Origin: Phaeosaccion multiseriatum
Taxonomy: Eukaryota; Ochrophyta, other classes
Length of the DNA: 64,000 nucleotides
Reading direction: 5' to 3'
NCBI GenBank assembly: GCA_965112735.1
Contig: OZ218962.1
Location: forward strand, 2,666,001 to 2,730,000
Shown here: positions 34,447-63,566 of the stretch, piece after piece
Position numbering within the stretch: the stretch's first letter is position 1
Layout of the letters: each line of letters begins with the position of its first letter
Notes under the pieces: generated by a model
What the model was told of the DNA's origin: nothing
The model's input: the letters and a program-made list of their open reading frames with translations, nothing else
Databases searched by the model: none
Made by a program: the position numbers and the translations under genes

Positions 34447-37400
34447 CTCTCTCTCCCTCCCATCTCTCTGCAGGGTACCGTCAACCTGGGAACGAATGTG
34501 TCTGCGGTTGCCATCGAGTGTGGATACGCTCATACCTGCGCGGTGAGAGAGGGTGTTTGGCCACAATTTACCCACCCTGTGCAGACGAGGAACAAGGATG
34601 GGTCATTCGTTGCAGCCTCAGCCAGCGAGCCACTTAACACAGTCTTATCGATTCCTCTCCTTATCCATCGCGTGCCCCGTCTCCCCCCCCCCCCGCGGGT
34701 TGGCTGAACAGATCACCGACGAGGGGAAGGTGAAATGCTGGGGGTCCAATAGCCTGGGCCAAGCGGGGCATGAGTCAGATAACTACGTTGGGCACCAGCC
34801 AAGTGAGATGGGAGATGGATTGTCTTACGCGGACCTGGGCGGTAACTATACGGCGCTAGCAGTGGCCGCCGGAGGCTTTCACACTTGCGTCATTCGGAAC
34901 ACAAATGACGTGGTGTGCTGGGGTCGCAACGCTAATGGTGAGCGAAGCCATGCAGGAGGAAAGAGCACCAGCGTAGCCTTGCTTCAAGAGGGAGAGGGAG
35001 CGGGAGGGAGAGCTGCATCGTCGCATGGATTTCCGAGTAGTCTGTCCAGTCAGTCCTCTGCCGTCTCCGTGCTATCTGTCTGGCATGTTGCCTTCTCTGT
35101 CGATCAGCATATGTTGCTCTAAACATCTGTCATCTTCCCCGCCTTTTGCTTTGCTGTGCGGCTGCTACTGGTCCTGCTGCTCGCTCTGCCTCATTCAGGC
35201 CAACTAGGGATAGGCAGCGCAACTTCCGTTCAAACAGACGCTAGGTTTGCCACAATGGTAAGCGAAATCTATCCGGCCAAGCAGCGCTGCACGGCAGAGC
35301 AACGCCAGACTGGTGTTTCCCAATGTGGCTGGATGCCCTTAGTGGGTTGCTTCGTCTCGCAATTGCCTTGATGTTCCAGCCCCGCCCCCACTGCTGCTTG
35401 TGTCTCTCTTGGTGTGCCGCTTCTCGCAGAGTGCTGTTGACTTGGGCACGGGTAGAAACGCAACGGCCATCGCGGCGGGCTATCACAGCTCCTGCGCGCT
35501 GCTCGATACAGGTGCGCAAGAGGCAAGACACACGCCCGAGTCCATAACGACCACCACAGCTATCGCTGGACGGGTCATTGCTTTGCTCTTTTCCCTGGCT
35601 GGCCACAATCTTGTGCGTCCCTTCCATGCGGTTGCAGCTTGCTGCTGTCGGTCGATTGGCTGGCTGGGCTGAGCGAGTCCAGAAGTCCACGGCTGCCCGT
35701 CTCACGCACCGCAAGAGGAGGAGGAGGACGAGGAGGAGGAGAATAAAGTGCTTGCACTCCTCCCTGGTGCTGATATGATTGGCTGTGGGCTTCTCACCGT
35801 GCTTTTCTCCCCTCTTTGCATACTCCCTGCAGGAGACGTCAAGTGCTGGGGCAAGGGATCGAAGGGAGGTTAGTAAGTGAGACTCCTCCTTGTCAGCGCG
35901 GTTCAAGACTCAACCTCGGCCTGGATTCGTTTGCTTCTCTGTAGCGCTCGCCCCCCTCTCTCGCTCTCTCACTCTGTCTCTCTCTCCACCTCCCGTTTCT
36001 CCCTCCTCTCCCTCTCCTGTGCGACGTCCGTTGTGATCTTTATTCGTATGTGCCCTTGCCCACGTTGCCCTCCTTGTTGGGGTTATCGTCTCCTCTCTCT
36101 CAAACCCTGTCTTACCACATGCTGTCTATCTTGTCCCGTCGCGAATATCGTCACGGCGTATACTCAGCGACCGCACAAGGCCATATGGACAATATAGGGG
36201 ATCAGGCCGGGGAGATGGGGGACAGCCTTGCTGCCATAGACTTTGGTACTGGGCGCACCGCTGTGTCCATCGCTGGTGCTTATGAGAGTTTCTGTGCGGT
36301 GCTGGACAACGCAGACTTTGTGTGCTGGGGTGGCAACAGCGAGTGAGTGATACGTGGAGAATGGGAGGGAAGGGATCGCCCCTCTCGCGTGCTATTTGCT
36401 GCGCTTTAATATGCAGGGAGAGCATGCTTTCTCATTCACCCACTCACCCATTCACACACTCACGCACTCACGCGCCCACTCACGCACTCACTCACTCACT
36501 CACTCAAACACGCACTCACTCACTCACTCACTCACTCACTCACTCACTCACTCACTCACTCACTCACTCACTCACTCACTCACTCACTCACTCAGTCACT
36601 CACTCACTCACTCACTCACTCACTCACTCACTCACTCACTCACTCACCACTCACTCACTCACTCACTCACTCACTCACTCACTCACTCACTCACTCACTC
36701 ACTCACTCACTCACTCACTCACTCACTCACTCACTCACTCACTCACTCACTCACTCACTCACTCACTCACTCACTCACTCACTCACTCACTCACTCACTC
36801 ACTCACTCACTCACTCACTCACTCACTCACTCACTCACTCACTCACTCACTCACTCACCCAGTCACTCAAACACTCAGTCAGTCAGTCACTCACTCACTC
36901 ACTCACTCCATCACTCACTCACTCGCTCACTCAAACACTCAGTCACTCAGTCACTCACTCACTCACTCACTCACTCACTCACTCACTCACTCACTCACTC
37001 ACTCACTCACTCACTCACTCACTCACTCACTCACTCACTCACTCACTCACTCACTCACTCACTCACTCACTCACTCAGTCACTCACTCACTCAAACATCC
37101 AGTCACTCACTCACTCACTCACGCACTCAAAGCCCCCCACTTCACTGACTCCCAGTCCGGTAGTTGTACTGGGAGACCTATTTCTCTACAAACGTATCAT
37201 GCCTTGAACCTTTCTGCTCTCCACCTCTTCCAACCAAATCACTCCTGTCTTCCATCGCTATCCACTCCAGTGGTCAAGTCGGCATCGAAAGCTCGACCAT
37301 CACTATTGGCGGAGATGCTGGCGACCTGCCTCTCGTCTCTATCGACTTCGGCACCGTCCCTACGCCGGCCCCCACCGCCGCTCCGACCCAGGTGGGTGTG

Positions 37401-39530
37401 TCTCGGGGAGATCAACCTAGGGCCCCTTCAAAAGAAGCAAAGGCCTGGGTATGCAGTATCGGTGGGCCGATATATCGATCGGCAGTTTCCGCGTCGTACT
37501 CTTTCCCTTGGCAGACTGTCATCTTACTGCATTTTCCGCACTCCCTTCCTCCCAAGCTCAGCCATGAAGCCGTCGGTCGCTTGCCCTGGCACTTCTTGTA
37601 CATTTGCGTTGCATGCACCATCTTGACTCCACTTTGTAATGTTTTCGATATCGTCCCGTCATATGCGGTACTTCCTTTCCCTCTCTCCCTCCCTGTCCTC
37701 TCTCTCTTTCTTTCTCTCTCCCTCTGTCCCTCTTTCTTTCTCTCCCTCTCTCTCCCTCTCTCTCTCTCTCTCCCACCCTCTCTCGCAGGCTCCCACGCTG
37801 GCCCCGACCCTGGCTCCGACGCTGGCCCCGACCTTAACTCCTACTTCCACACCCACCATGGCACCTACTCATGTAAGAGCTTCGAACACGACAGAATTGA
37901 ATCAAATCGCACAGACCAGCCAGCGTATTTTGACGAGTCGACAGTCCCTCTGCGATTCAGGGTCTCTAGTAAGGACTGGCTGAGCAGAGGGCCAAGCTCC
38001 GAGCTCCCGAGGGCTGAGAGAAACCGACTTCACTTTGACGCGCTTCTTGAAGCCTCTGTCGGCTTTGCTTACCCTCGCTGCAGGCGTAGCAGCCGCTCGG
38101 CTCAAACGCTTCGCTCCTTCCCTTCCTCTCCCTCCTTCTCTTTCAACTTTCATTGAATGGCATATCTTCTTCTTGTGCTGTTGTCTCTCTCCCTTTGCCT
38201 GCCTCCTGGCTTTCTCCACCGTGTCGGTACCCACCTGCCCCGTGTCTACCCTTGTCGCTCGTTCCGGCCAAAGGCTCCAACGGCCGCTCCAACGGTCGCT
38301 CCAACAGCAGCACCGACAGCAGCACCGACAGCATCACCGACAGTAGCACCGACTGCCGTCGGCCTCACGCCTGCGCCTGTGGAGCTACCTGAGAGCAATT
38401 ATATTGTGGGCACGTTCGAGGTGCAGGGGGAGAGTGTCGAGTCGTTCACAAGCGAAAAGGTGCGTGGGCTGAGGCGAGGCGAGCGACCAAAGAAGTGAGA
38501 GCCACAGCCAGGAAAGGACCGCAGCGAAACACGGAAACACACCAGCTACTGTTGGGCTTTCTACTGCCTGCCTTTATCATGACGGACTTGTGCTGCGCCT
38601 GCCCAACAACGCTGGGCTGGGCATACCATGCTCCTCAAGTGCGCCATAGCTAGCTGCACCATTTGCGTTCTCCATGCTTTGTTGCTTGCTGGCGAAAGTC
38701 TTTCCACGGTCGACGTGCTCTCACTCCATCTTCGCCCGCCCGCCCTTGCTCACCCTCCCACCCACTTGCTCGGTCCTGCACCCGTCCGGTGGAACGAGCA
38801 GAGGCTGGCTCTCCGAATTGCGACGCTTACATCTGTGTCAAGCAGCGGAGTCACCTTGGATGACGTACACCTCACAGCGGTGGAGACGAGCGAGCGGAGG
38901 AGACGGAGGACAACGGGTAGAAGGAGGCCAGACGGGGGGGATGACGGTTCTCGAACAAACACTTCTCGTGCGCTTCAAACCGACTCAGAGTAAGTGATCC
39001 TAAGATATGGCCTTGTGCTTCGTGCCCGGAAGATTAGAAGGGAGGTGGAAGATTGTTGCATATTTTATAAAAATGAACTGAAGGAGAGATGGCGAATTGC
39101 TTCGATCTTCGTCGGCGTACACTTGCTTATCAACCACCCCCCCTCACTGCCTTGGCGCTCACTTTTCACTTCGCAAATACGTATTTGGGTCGACTCGAGC
39201 AGTGCTATTCACGTTGACTTTTTCGTAGGCGGCTTTTCGACCGTGGATGACGTAAAAGCTGCAAAGGAGAGGATGAGTACTGACAGCGACTCGGGGGCAC
39301 TTCTGCTCTCGTTCCTTTCGTATGCCGACGACTTGGGTTTTAGAGACAGCATGTCTCCATTTTTCTGGGTGGAGACCATTTCCACTGAAGCGGTGGCGGA
39401 TGACGGCGGGGAGGAGGGGATGGCTCTCGGTCTCAAAGTTGCGCTGTTGCTCTTTGCATTCATCTGCGGAATTGCACTCTTCTTCTTTGTCAAGACACGG
39501 TGCGAGAAAATGAAGACGCTGGCAACCTGA
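32866..39530 (+). CDS. RCC1-like repeat protein with Ala/Pro/Thr linker and C-terminal membrane anchor, 689 aa
   Basis: Sixteen exons join in phase: 32866-32957, 33178-33388, 33550-33689, 33843-33867, 34061-34117, 34474-34542, 34712-34937, 35199-35257, 35430-35511, 35833-35868, 36180-36342, 37271-37391, 37789-37872, 38274-38459, 38802-38989, 39200-39530. Residues ~1-427 are beta-propeller repeats with the signature K/V-CWG-x-N-x2-GQ-x-G (KCWGANAYGQLG, VVCWGYNADGQLG) and DLGTGRTA-x-A/S-I-A-x-G. Residues ~418-490 are Ala/Pro/Thr linkers (APTLAPTLAPTLAPT). Residues ~505-640 resemble an SEA-like extracellular fold by pattern only. Residues ~655-680 are a membrane helix (VALLLFAFICGIALFFF) followed by a short basic tail. 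A C-terminal anchor with an extracellular linker implies a signal peptide, yet the chosen start lacks one; a missing 5' exon is likely. Confidence 0.7.
34284..34465 (+). repeat. Pyrimidine-rich (CT)n/(CCCT)n array before an acceptor
   Basis: About 180 bp of CT/CCCT repeats run almost to the acceptor of exon 6 of the RCC1-like gene and serve as an extreme polypyrimidine tract. Confidence 0.9.
36431..37126 (+). repeat. (ACTC)n array in intron 11 of the RCC1-like gene
   Basis: About 700 bp of ACTC with scattered variants (CAGT, AAAC, CGCA). The Leu-Thr-His-Ser open frames across it are repeat translations. It lies wholly within an intron whose flanking exons join in phase. Confidence 0.95.
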
Positions 39531-39612
39531 AGGCCAAGGTGGCTGGCTGGCAGGGTCCATATTGATGATGATGATGATGACGATGATGATGATGATGATG
39601 ATGACGATGATG

Positions 39613-39673
<61 letters not shown>

Positions 39674-40449
39674 CGATACCGACGACGATGACGATGCTGA
39701 TGATTCAGATCTTCAGCATATGCTGGCATGGCACTCTGCGGAGGGTGGCAACCGGGCGAAGTCCCCCCCCCCCCCCTTGGCGCTTTGAATAACCCACAGC
39801 AGACGCGAAGGCTGATGGCACGCACATCGTTGGGTGCGGCCACTTTCGTTGGGCAACGCGGAAGAGTGGCAATAAAGAAGCACAGACGTTCGGAGCAAGG
39901 GACGTAGACTCTCGAGCACTCTCGAGAGAGGGGGGGAGGGGGGGTGGTTGGCGCTTGGGTCAACGCAGTCGGAGGCGAAGGCCCGCCATCCTCCCTTCAT
40001 GTGGCCTTCTCAACACTGTCAGACTCAAGTGGAGGGGAGGCAATGCTATCAGCAGGGCAGGCGCGAAGCTGGGCATCCTGACTTCCAGCGGGAGCGACAA
40101 GCACCTCTCTTCCATGAAAGCCTCGACGTAAGCAACGGGAGTCTCCATCAAAACGGTGTAAAAGATGGGGTGCCCAAGCTTCGGAAGATGGGATACCCAA
40201 GCTTCGGAATGGTCATAGGCGAGGGTGAACAGGGAAGGAGAAAGGGGACTCTCCACCAGCCACCAATGAGTGCCTGTCTTGTGTTCTAGACAGCGTATGT
40301 GGTCCTTCCCTCCGAATACCACGCTGGAGTCGTGGAGGGCAAGAATTATCTAGCTAATTGATCAATTAGGGGGCCGTCCCTTTCGGGCGAGCCATTGTTT
40401 GGGGATGAAATGAAGCTGAAACTGACACTGAAGTATCGAGATCCTCTAT
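39531..40449. other. Convergent intergenic region
   Basis: Lies between the stop of the RCC1-like gene and the stop of the channel-like gene. Holds a (GAT)n array at about 39564-39706 and a C12 run near 39767. Weak open frames on the minus strand around 39700-40300 have no recognisable features. No gene is supported. Confidence 0.5.
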
Positions 40450-57546
<17,097 letters not shown>

Positions 57547-57864
57547 AGTAGCCGAGCTCTCCTAACAGCCTGTAGCTGCATGGATTACATGACCACAACA
57601 ATTACTTTGTTTGGTGTTCTTGATGAGATGATGAGTAGAGGAGGAGGTTTCGCTATCTACTCTCCTCTATTCATCTTGCCTACAGCCAGCAACCGCACCA
57701 ATAGCTGGTGGTGCCGTGATTTTTTTAACGCATGTTTTTTCCTGCTTTTCCTCTCCTTGTTCTATCCGATTCTCTCTCCTTGGCACTTTCGTATGCCAGT
57801 GAATGAAACGGCATCGTAACGGAGCGAAGGATCCTTCCCAGACATCCTACCCAAACACCCCACG
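57547..57864. promoter_or_regulatory. Shared divergent promoter interval (channel-like / membrane protein genes)
   Basis: 318 bp separate two opposite start codons. No coding sequence or strong motif is evident apart from T-rich tracts near 57720-57750. Confidence 0.45.
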
Positions 57865-59827
57865 ATGATGGCTTCTGTACGAAGCAGACGACACAACCCA
57901 CGATGGACTGTATTCGCTACCGTCCTGGTCGCAGTCAGGTACGCAGGCTGGTCTTCCGTCCAAGACCGCCATCCTCTAGTAGCCTACGACGGACGTGGCG
58001 CACCTGAAGGACCTTCTCGCCCTTCTGCACACACACTGTATCACCTGTTTTTTGTTAGTTTACTGCCTTTTCGGGTGTCACCCGGCACTGAGTATGTTTC
58101 TTTCTCGGCTCCTTCCCCTCTGCCCCCGCCGTTCCGTAGCTCTGCTTGTTTGGCAGACCTTGAGTAGCCTTTCTTGGTGGCCATTCCTGACTCGTGAGGC
58201 ATAAAGTTACTCTCCTATCCCTCTACTGCTTCATGTGTTCTTCCTATGTGCTCAGCTGCCTCACCCAGGGGGCGACGAGCCCCTCGACAGTGGCAGCGCC
58301 AGTGGAGGAGAAGGAAGACCACCGCCGAGCAGACCGGCGGAATTTAGAACGAGCCCTGCGTTCCGTGGGGTGGTCCATCAGTGAGTCAGCAAGAGGCGGG
58401 CGGAGCTCACAGAAGAGCGAATGGGAGCGGGAGGAGGAAAAGGAGGAAGAGGAGGAGGAGGAGGAGGAGGAGGAGGAGGAGGAGGAGGAGGAGGAGGAGG
58501 AGGAGGAGGAGGAGGAGGAGGAGGAGGAGGAGGAGGAGGAGGGGGGGGGGGGGGGAGGGGGAGGATGGGGAGGAGGAATGGAAGGAGGAGGAGGCGGAGG
58601 AAGAGAAGGAGAAGGAAAAGGAGGACGAGGAGCAGCCGGAGGATAAGGAGCAGCCGGAGGAGGAGCATTGGGCGGATGAAGATGAGGAGGAGGAGAGAGA
58701 GGAACAGCATGAGGGGTACCAAGAAGAAGGAGCCCAGAAACATGAGGACCTGGGCCTTGTGGATGGCGCGCGTGGCAACCCGTTCAGCTGGCATCGAGGC
58801 TTGAGCTCATCCGCGGATACGCTTACGACTAGCACGGATAATACGACCGTAAGCAGCTCCACAAACGCGACTACCACGACGGATAGTAGTGCTACAGGCA
58901 CGACAGATGCCACTGACACCGGCAACAGTACTTCGACATCTTCGACAGGAGACGGCACGACTGACCTCACAACCACTGCTAGCAACGGCACCACTGCCAG
59001 TCTAGCCAGCAGTAGCAGCAGTAGCTCGTACGGCGACGACGACGAGGAAGGTGCGCTGCGAGCGTGGGGAGGTGTAGCAGCAGCAAGACGTGTGGTTTTT
59101 ACCTTCCTTAGGCAGAGGGGAAGGAAATGAAAGAGACACAGGGATGGATGTGGAGGAGCAGGATGGAAGCACGTTTCAGAATTGTTGCTTTGATTCGCTG
59201 TGCTTCTACCAAGTCTCCTCCGCCCCCTCCAACCGCAAATCGTGTGCGTCTATGTGAGGAAAGACTGCTTCTCTTCCTCTACCTTACAACCCTCCCTCAT
59301 CCGCTCTTCTCTTCCCACTCACACACGCACTCACATACGCACATGCACGCACACGCACACACGCACACACACACGCACACGCAGACACGGACTTTACGAC
59401 GGTGGTGCTTGCGTTGGGATCGGTGATCCTCGTGCTTGGAGTCATCTACGGTCTCGCAAGGTAAGGCTAAGTGAAGCGAGATGTGAAAGGCAAAGGTCAC
59501 TGAGAAGTGTTTAATGTACCTCAAGAGAGCTCAGAGCAAGGGTCGTGAAGGGTCGTGAATGTATAGGCTCCACTTTCGTCTCTCTCTCTCCCCCCCCCCC
59601 CCATATGGAAGGGTTCCGGCCTAGCCAAGCCGCTGCTCTACTACGTACTCTCCGAGGCTATGCTGACACTCGTACCGCTCTACCTCTTGTCCTCTCCTCG
59701 TGTACAAACTTTCAGGAAGGAGAAGCAGAAGAAGGCCGAGCAGCGCGCTCGCGACAACAGTGAGCTTAAACAGGGCTTGTCGAGCAGGGACCATCTCGAG
59801 CTCAGACCTGACCTCGCAGAGTTCTAA
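57865..59827 (+). CDS. Single-span membrane protein with acidic and Ser/Thr-rich ectodomain
   Basis: Exons: 57865-57938, 58256-~59050 (with a problem), 59385-59460, 59716-59827. The first two give a signal peptide (WTVFATVLVAVSCLTQGATS). After a short charged segment comes a Glu/Asp-rich stretch, then ~80 residues of Ser/Thr with several N-glycosylation motifs (STNATTTTDSS, DTGNSTSTSST), typical of a mucin-like surface protein. Exon 3 encodes a membrane helix (VVLALGSVILVLGVIYGLA); exon 4 a basic cytosolic tail ending LRPDLAEF. Problem: the frame entering 58256 and the frame leaving at 59050 differ by one base across the (GGA)n/G15 tract at 58437-58572. Either there is an intron (donor gtgagtcag at 58380) whose acceptor I could not place in phase, or the tract length is wrong. 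No homologous family recognised. Confidence 0.55.
58437..58572 (+). repeat. (GGA)n tract with a G15 run inside or next to coding sequence
   Basis: Open in all three forward frames (Glu, Arg or Gly runs), so frame cannot be judged inside it. It is prone to slippage and to sequencing-length error. Confidence 0.95.
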
Positions 59828-60495
59828 CTACAAAAGGGAGGGAAGAGAGGGACGAAGAGAGAGAGGGAGAGGAGCATGGTGGAGCGGACAGTGAGCATGT
59901 CTGCCTGGAGATACGGGTTTTCCTTATGGTCATGAATACTACCGGCTATACATGCGAGATGCTGGCTGGCTGGTCGAAAACAATTCTGTCAAATTAGCAA
60001 CTAGTATTATTTTTTTACCCAATTTGATCCACTGCGACGGAAGAGCGAGGTCGCGACGAGCGGGCAGGGGAAGAGGGGAGGGCAGGGCAACAAGGGAAGA
60101 GAAGTCTTCACTCAAGCAATGAGTCATGTATGAGAAGTTTGTATTGCTTACATCAGGCCTAAAGCAAGGGTAGAGTCTTCACTCCAGCAATGCGTCATGT
60201 ATGAGAAGTTTGTATTGTTTATATCGTGCCTAAACGCCCTGCGCTGCGCTCTCTGAGTCAGCGGCTGCACGAGTGCACAGACCATCGACAAAATGCACAG
60301 ATACAACCCATATGAAAAGTATCATAGAAGAAGTAATAGTCTTGACTCCAAGCGACTGGCGGCATGGAGCTTTTTTTTTCTTCTCCACATATCCACTATA
60401 AATCCGCTATATATCCGCTGGTTGCTGCTGATGCTTCAAGACGCTCCGCGCACCGAAAGTAAGTATCGCTCCGGTCGCCTCTTGAGTCACTCCGA
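59828..60495. other. Convergent intergenic region with a 71 bp tandem duplication
   Basis: Between two convergent genes. A 71 bp unit (gtcttcactcaagcaatgag... and gtcttcactccagcaatgcg...) occurs twice in tandem at 60104 and 60175, about 85-90% identical. No gene is supported. Confidence 0.6.
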
Positions 60496-61307
60496 TCAGC
60501 ACGGCTCCTCCCACTCCTCCTGGCCTTCGCCGCAGTTGCGCCAGTTGCCATTGCAGCATTGGCAGAAGTGGTACGTACTGAATGACGACAGAGTGGGGTG
60601 GTGGGGAGGGACAGAGAGAGGGAGGGAGGGAAGGAGGGAGGTGGTGGGGGGCAGCGACAGCCAGCGCGCGACGGCGGAGGAAGGAGCGGTCGGCTAAGAG
60701 TAGCGAGGAGGAGACCGAGGTTTGTCGGAAGCTCGAGAAGAGATTGACTAGGTGAGTCGAAGAGTCCACCTTGCATGCAGTAAGGGTGGGACAACGGCAA
60801 TCCACCGGCCGCTCCCTGCTCCCCCGCTTGTGCCCGGCGGTTGTCATGTGAGGGCGTGCGCTGGACTCAGCGACTCACCAGTCCGCGTCCGTGCACTCCG
60901 CCCACTGCTTGGGGGCATAGTCTTTCAGGAACCAAGAGCAAGATCCCGCCGGCGGCTCAGGTACGGGCTCCTCCTGCGCAGGCATAATAAACGGCATTTT
61001 CAAAGCGAGCGAAGCGACAGGCCGGTCAGGAGGGCAGGAGGGGAGGCAGACCGCGTCGCATGGAGTCAAGCAAGACGCAAAGGAGTGCCACACCCGTGCG
61101 TTTGGAGTTGACGGCGAAAGCATCCACAGGCAAGAAAACAGGGGGCGGAAGGCGGGCGATGAGCGATTGGACGATTGAGCGCGCGGGCTGGGGAGGATAG
61201 GGCAGCAAAGAGTGCCGCACCTGAAGACGGCGCGCGCCAACAGCACCACCGGCAGCGGCGACGGGGAGGAGAGTAGACAAGAGCACCATAGCGGCGGCTG
61301 ACAGCAT
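60496..61307 (-). CDS. Small secreted protein with eight cysteines, 87 aa
   Basis: Three exons join in phase: 61221-61307, 60879-60973, 60496-60577. Exon 1 is a signal peptide (MLSAAAMVLLSTLLPVAAAG) with a short spacer ending ARRLQ. Exon 2 encodes EEPVPEPPAGSCSWFLKDYA and AECTDAD. Exon 3 encodes CTYHFCQCCNGNWRNCGEGQ and EEWEEPC, then TGA. The mature peptide of about 58-67 residues has eight cysteines, enough for four disulfides, and is acidic. All splice sites are GT-AG with consistent phase (0, then 2). No family recognised; candidates are an apoplastic or wall-associated peptide or a protease-inhibitor-like fold. Confidence 0.65.
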
Positions 61308-61497
61308 GGCGAAGACTGTAAAGTTTTATTTGAAATTGCTTGTGTGTTTCAAAGCGGCTGCGCGCCCGCCCGGGCATTCGGCCTCTCACAAATGGCGTGG
61401 GATTTTGAATTTTTTTCTTTTTTCATGTCTTTTTTTCCCTCTCTCCTCATCCCCTTTCTCCCTCTTCTCCTTTTCCTCCACAGCACACTTGTCCAGC
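61308..61497. promoter_or_regulatory. Shared divergent promoter interval (8-Cys protein / ankyrin-BTB)
   Basis: 190 bp between opposite start codons. The right part is pyrimidine-rich and ends in cctccacag, 14 bp before the plus-strand ATG, so the ankyrin gene probably has a 5'-UTR intron with this acceptor and its true promoter may lie further left. Confidence 0.45.
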
Positions 61498-63566
61498 ATG
61501 AGCGAGGAGCATGAGAGGATTGCAAGGAAGGTGCAGAAGTGGTATGAGAAGAGAACTGAGCAGGAAGCTTCGGGCTGGGGCAGCAGCAAGGAAGAGCTGC
61601 TGCTCTTGCTCGAGGCCGTCCTTTGCACGGTCGATGTCAAGAAGCTGAAGACGAAGGGATATAGTCCGCTGCACTACCTCGCCGATGCTGAGAAGAGCAA
61701 GGAGACACGCTGCTCGGAGGGGAAGGGTACGAGGATGCTGGAGGCTGTCAAGCCGCTGAAGGAGTGCGGACCAAAGAAAAAAAGGAAGAACGGAAGAAGA
61801 GAAGGGGAGAGAAATAAGGCGGACGGAAGGGGAAGTTTGACTTGGTGAAGGGACTAGTGGAGGGGGGGGGGGATGTCAACATCAAGTGTGATGCCGGACA
61901 GACACCTCTAAGCCTTGCGGCTCTGGCCGGCCAACCCCTGATAGTCTGGTACTTGATGAAGCATGGGGCCAAATGGGAGGGAAGCTTCGCCTTGCATTCG
62001 GCTGCTTCTTGTGGAAGTCCTGTGTGTGTGAAGATGCTGCTCGAAGCTGGGGCCAATGTATTTGAGAAGGATGAGGAGGGTGGCACGCCTGCCCAGGGCT
62101 GCTGCAAAGGGTTGGAGGGGAGAGGAGGCTCACCAACCGAGCGGGCCGAGGCTCTGTCGATGTTGCTCAAGAAAGGCGCAGATGTGCATGTGAAGGACGC
62201 AAATGGCGATACTCTCTTGCACACGGCTGCGGCTCACGGGGTTGAGCATTTCATCTCCATTCTTGTGGGTAGAGGGCTGCAGGTCGATGCAACGAATACA
62301 AGTTTGCAAACGCCGCTCCACTTGGCCTCTTGGTGGGGATCATTGCCATGTGTGAAAGAGCTCATTCGCCATGGTGCCCCCCTTGATACTGTAACTGTAC
62401 ACGGCAACACCCCCCTCCTGTTCGCTGTCGGCAGGAGGCACAGGAAGGTGGTCAGCGAGCTGATCGACGCGGATGCCTCTGTTCAGATCAAGGGCAACGA
62501 CTCGATCACCCCACTGCATGTCGCGGCCGCCCTGGGCAGCATCAACATGGCCTACCTCCTGGTTGAGGCTGGAGCGGCCGTTGATGCCCTCACCGATGAT
62601 GGTGCGAGCCCTTTGGTGTCGTGTATGCGGCCTGGAGAAGGGAAGATGACTGAGACGTTGGCCATGTTTGGTTCGTCACAGGGACGTAGGGAAACTCGCT
62701 ACAAGATGGTTTGGTTCCTGCTGAAGATGGGCGCTGCTGTTGATGACAAGACACTCACTGTGGCAGCAAAGGCACACTTCGGTGACGAGATTGCCTCTTT
62801 CTTCCGCAAGGGAATGGACAAAGTTTGTGCTGTCACTGGCAGGCTCCATGCCATCTCTGACCACTTTTTTTCCACGATGAGCGGTGCTGCGGATGAGAAG
62901 GATGACACTACTGTGCGGGTGCGGCTGGTGCATAAGGGCAGTGGAGAGAGGGGCGAGAAGGAGTACGCCTTGAGCATCCCTTTGATGGAGCGGCTGGCGG
63001 CGAGGGTCACTGGGGGACAGGAAGAGAGAGCGAAGACCTCCACAGGTCGCTCAGCCTCCGCGGCAGGCATTCTTCCGAACATGCTCGACCCGAGGAAGCA
63101 CGGCTACAAGGGCGACGAGGAAGACGAAGGAGAGGGGGAAGGCAAGGGCAAGAAGGAAATCAAAGGAGTGGAGCTCGAGTATGATGGCGTGGACTTTACC
63201 GTGGAAGGCTTTGAGGCTGTGGTGAAGTTCGTGACTACGGGCAGTGTGGAGGAGCTGTTGACGAGAAGGCCGGGAGGGGGGGATACAGACGGGGGCACGA
63301 GCAGCAACAGTGGCATGAGCAGCAGAGGCGGCGGAGGAGGGACATCTCAAGGCCAAGGCAGGGCAGGGCACAAGAGGGAGCGTGTGAAGCTGTTCGACGA
63401 CGTCAGAGCGAAGCAGGCTCTGCAGGCAGCAGAATTTTTCTGCTTGGAGGGCATGGCGAAGGAGGTAAAGACGCTGATGGACGAGTACGGGTTTGAGCTG
63501 GAGGAGGAGGGGAGGGGATGGAGAGGAGCACAAGAGCCATCCATCGCGCAAGAGGGCTCGGGTTGA
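61498..63566 (+). CDS. Ankyrin-repeat protein with a C-terminal BTB-like region; one frame break near 61830
   Basis: The start ATG was chosen because a good acceptor (cctccacag) lies 14 bp upstream and the upstream extension in the same frame is a pyrimidine-tract translation. Residues from the N-terminus: MSEEHERIARKVQKWYEK, then a first ankyrin (KLKTKGYSPLHYLAD). About six to seven ankyrin repeats follow from 61842 onward (DAGQTPLSLAALAGQPLIVW, NTSLQTPLHLASWWGSLPCV, GNDSITPLHVAAALGSINMA). The C-terminal ~220 residues resemble a BTB/POZ domain interrupted by Gly-rich inserts (VDFTVEGFEAVVKFVTTGSV; ALQAAEFFCLEGMAKEVKTL). The frame changes between 61800 and 61845: the first frame stops at 61848, and the second has an in-frame TAA just upstream of GGCGGACGG. 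One extra base in the GGAAGGGGAAG stretch would reconcile them; no plausible intron was found. Expected role: protein-protein adaptor, possibly for cullin-3 ubiquitin ligase. Confidence 0.7.

Noticed and set aside
36322-37626. Leu-Thr-His-Ser open frame of 434 codons
   Set aside because: Translation of the ACTC array inside intron 11 of the RCC1-like gene.
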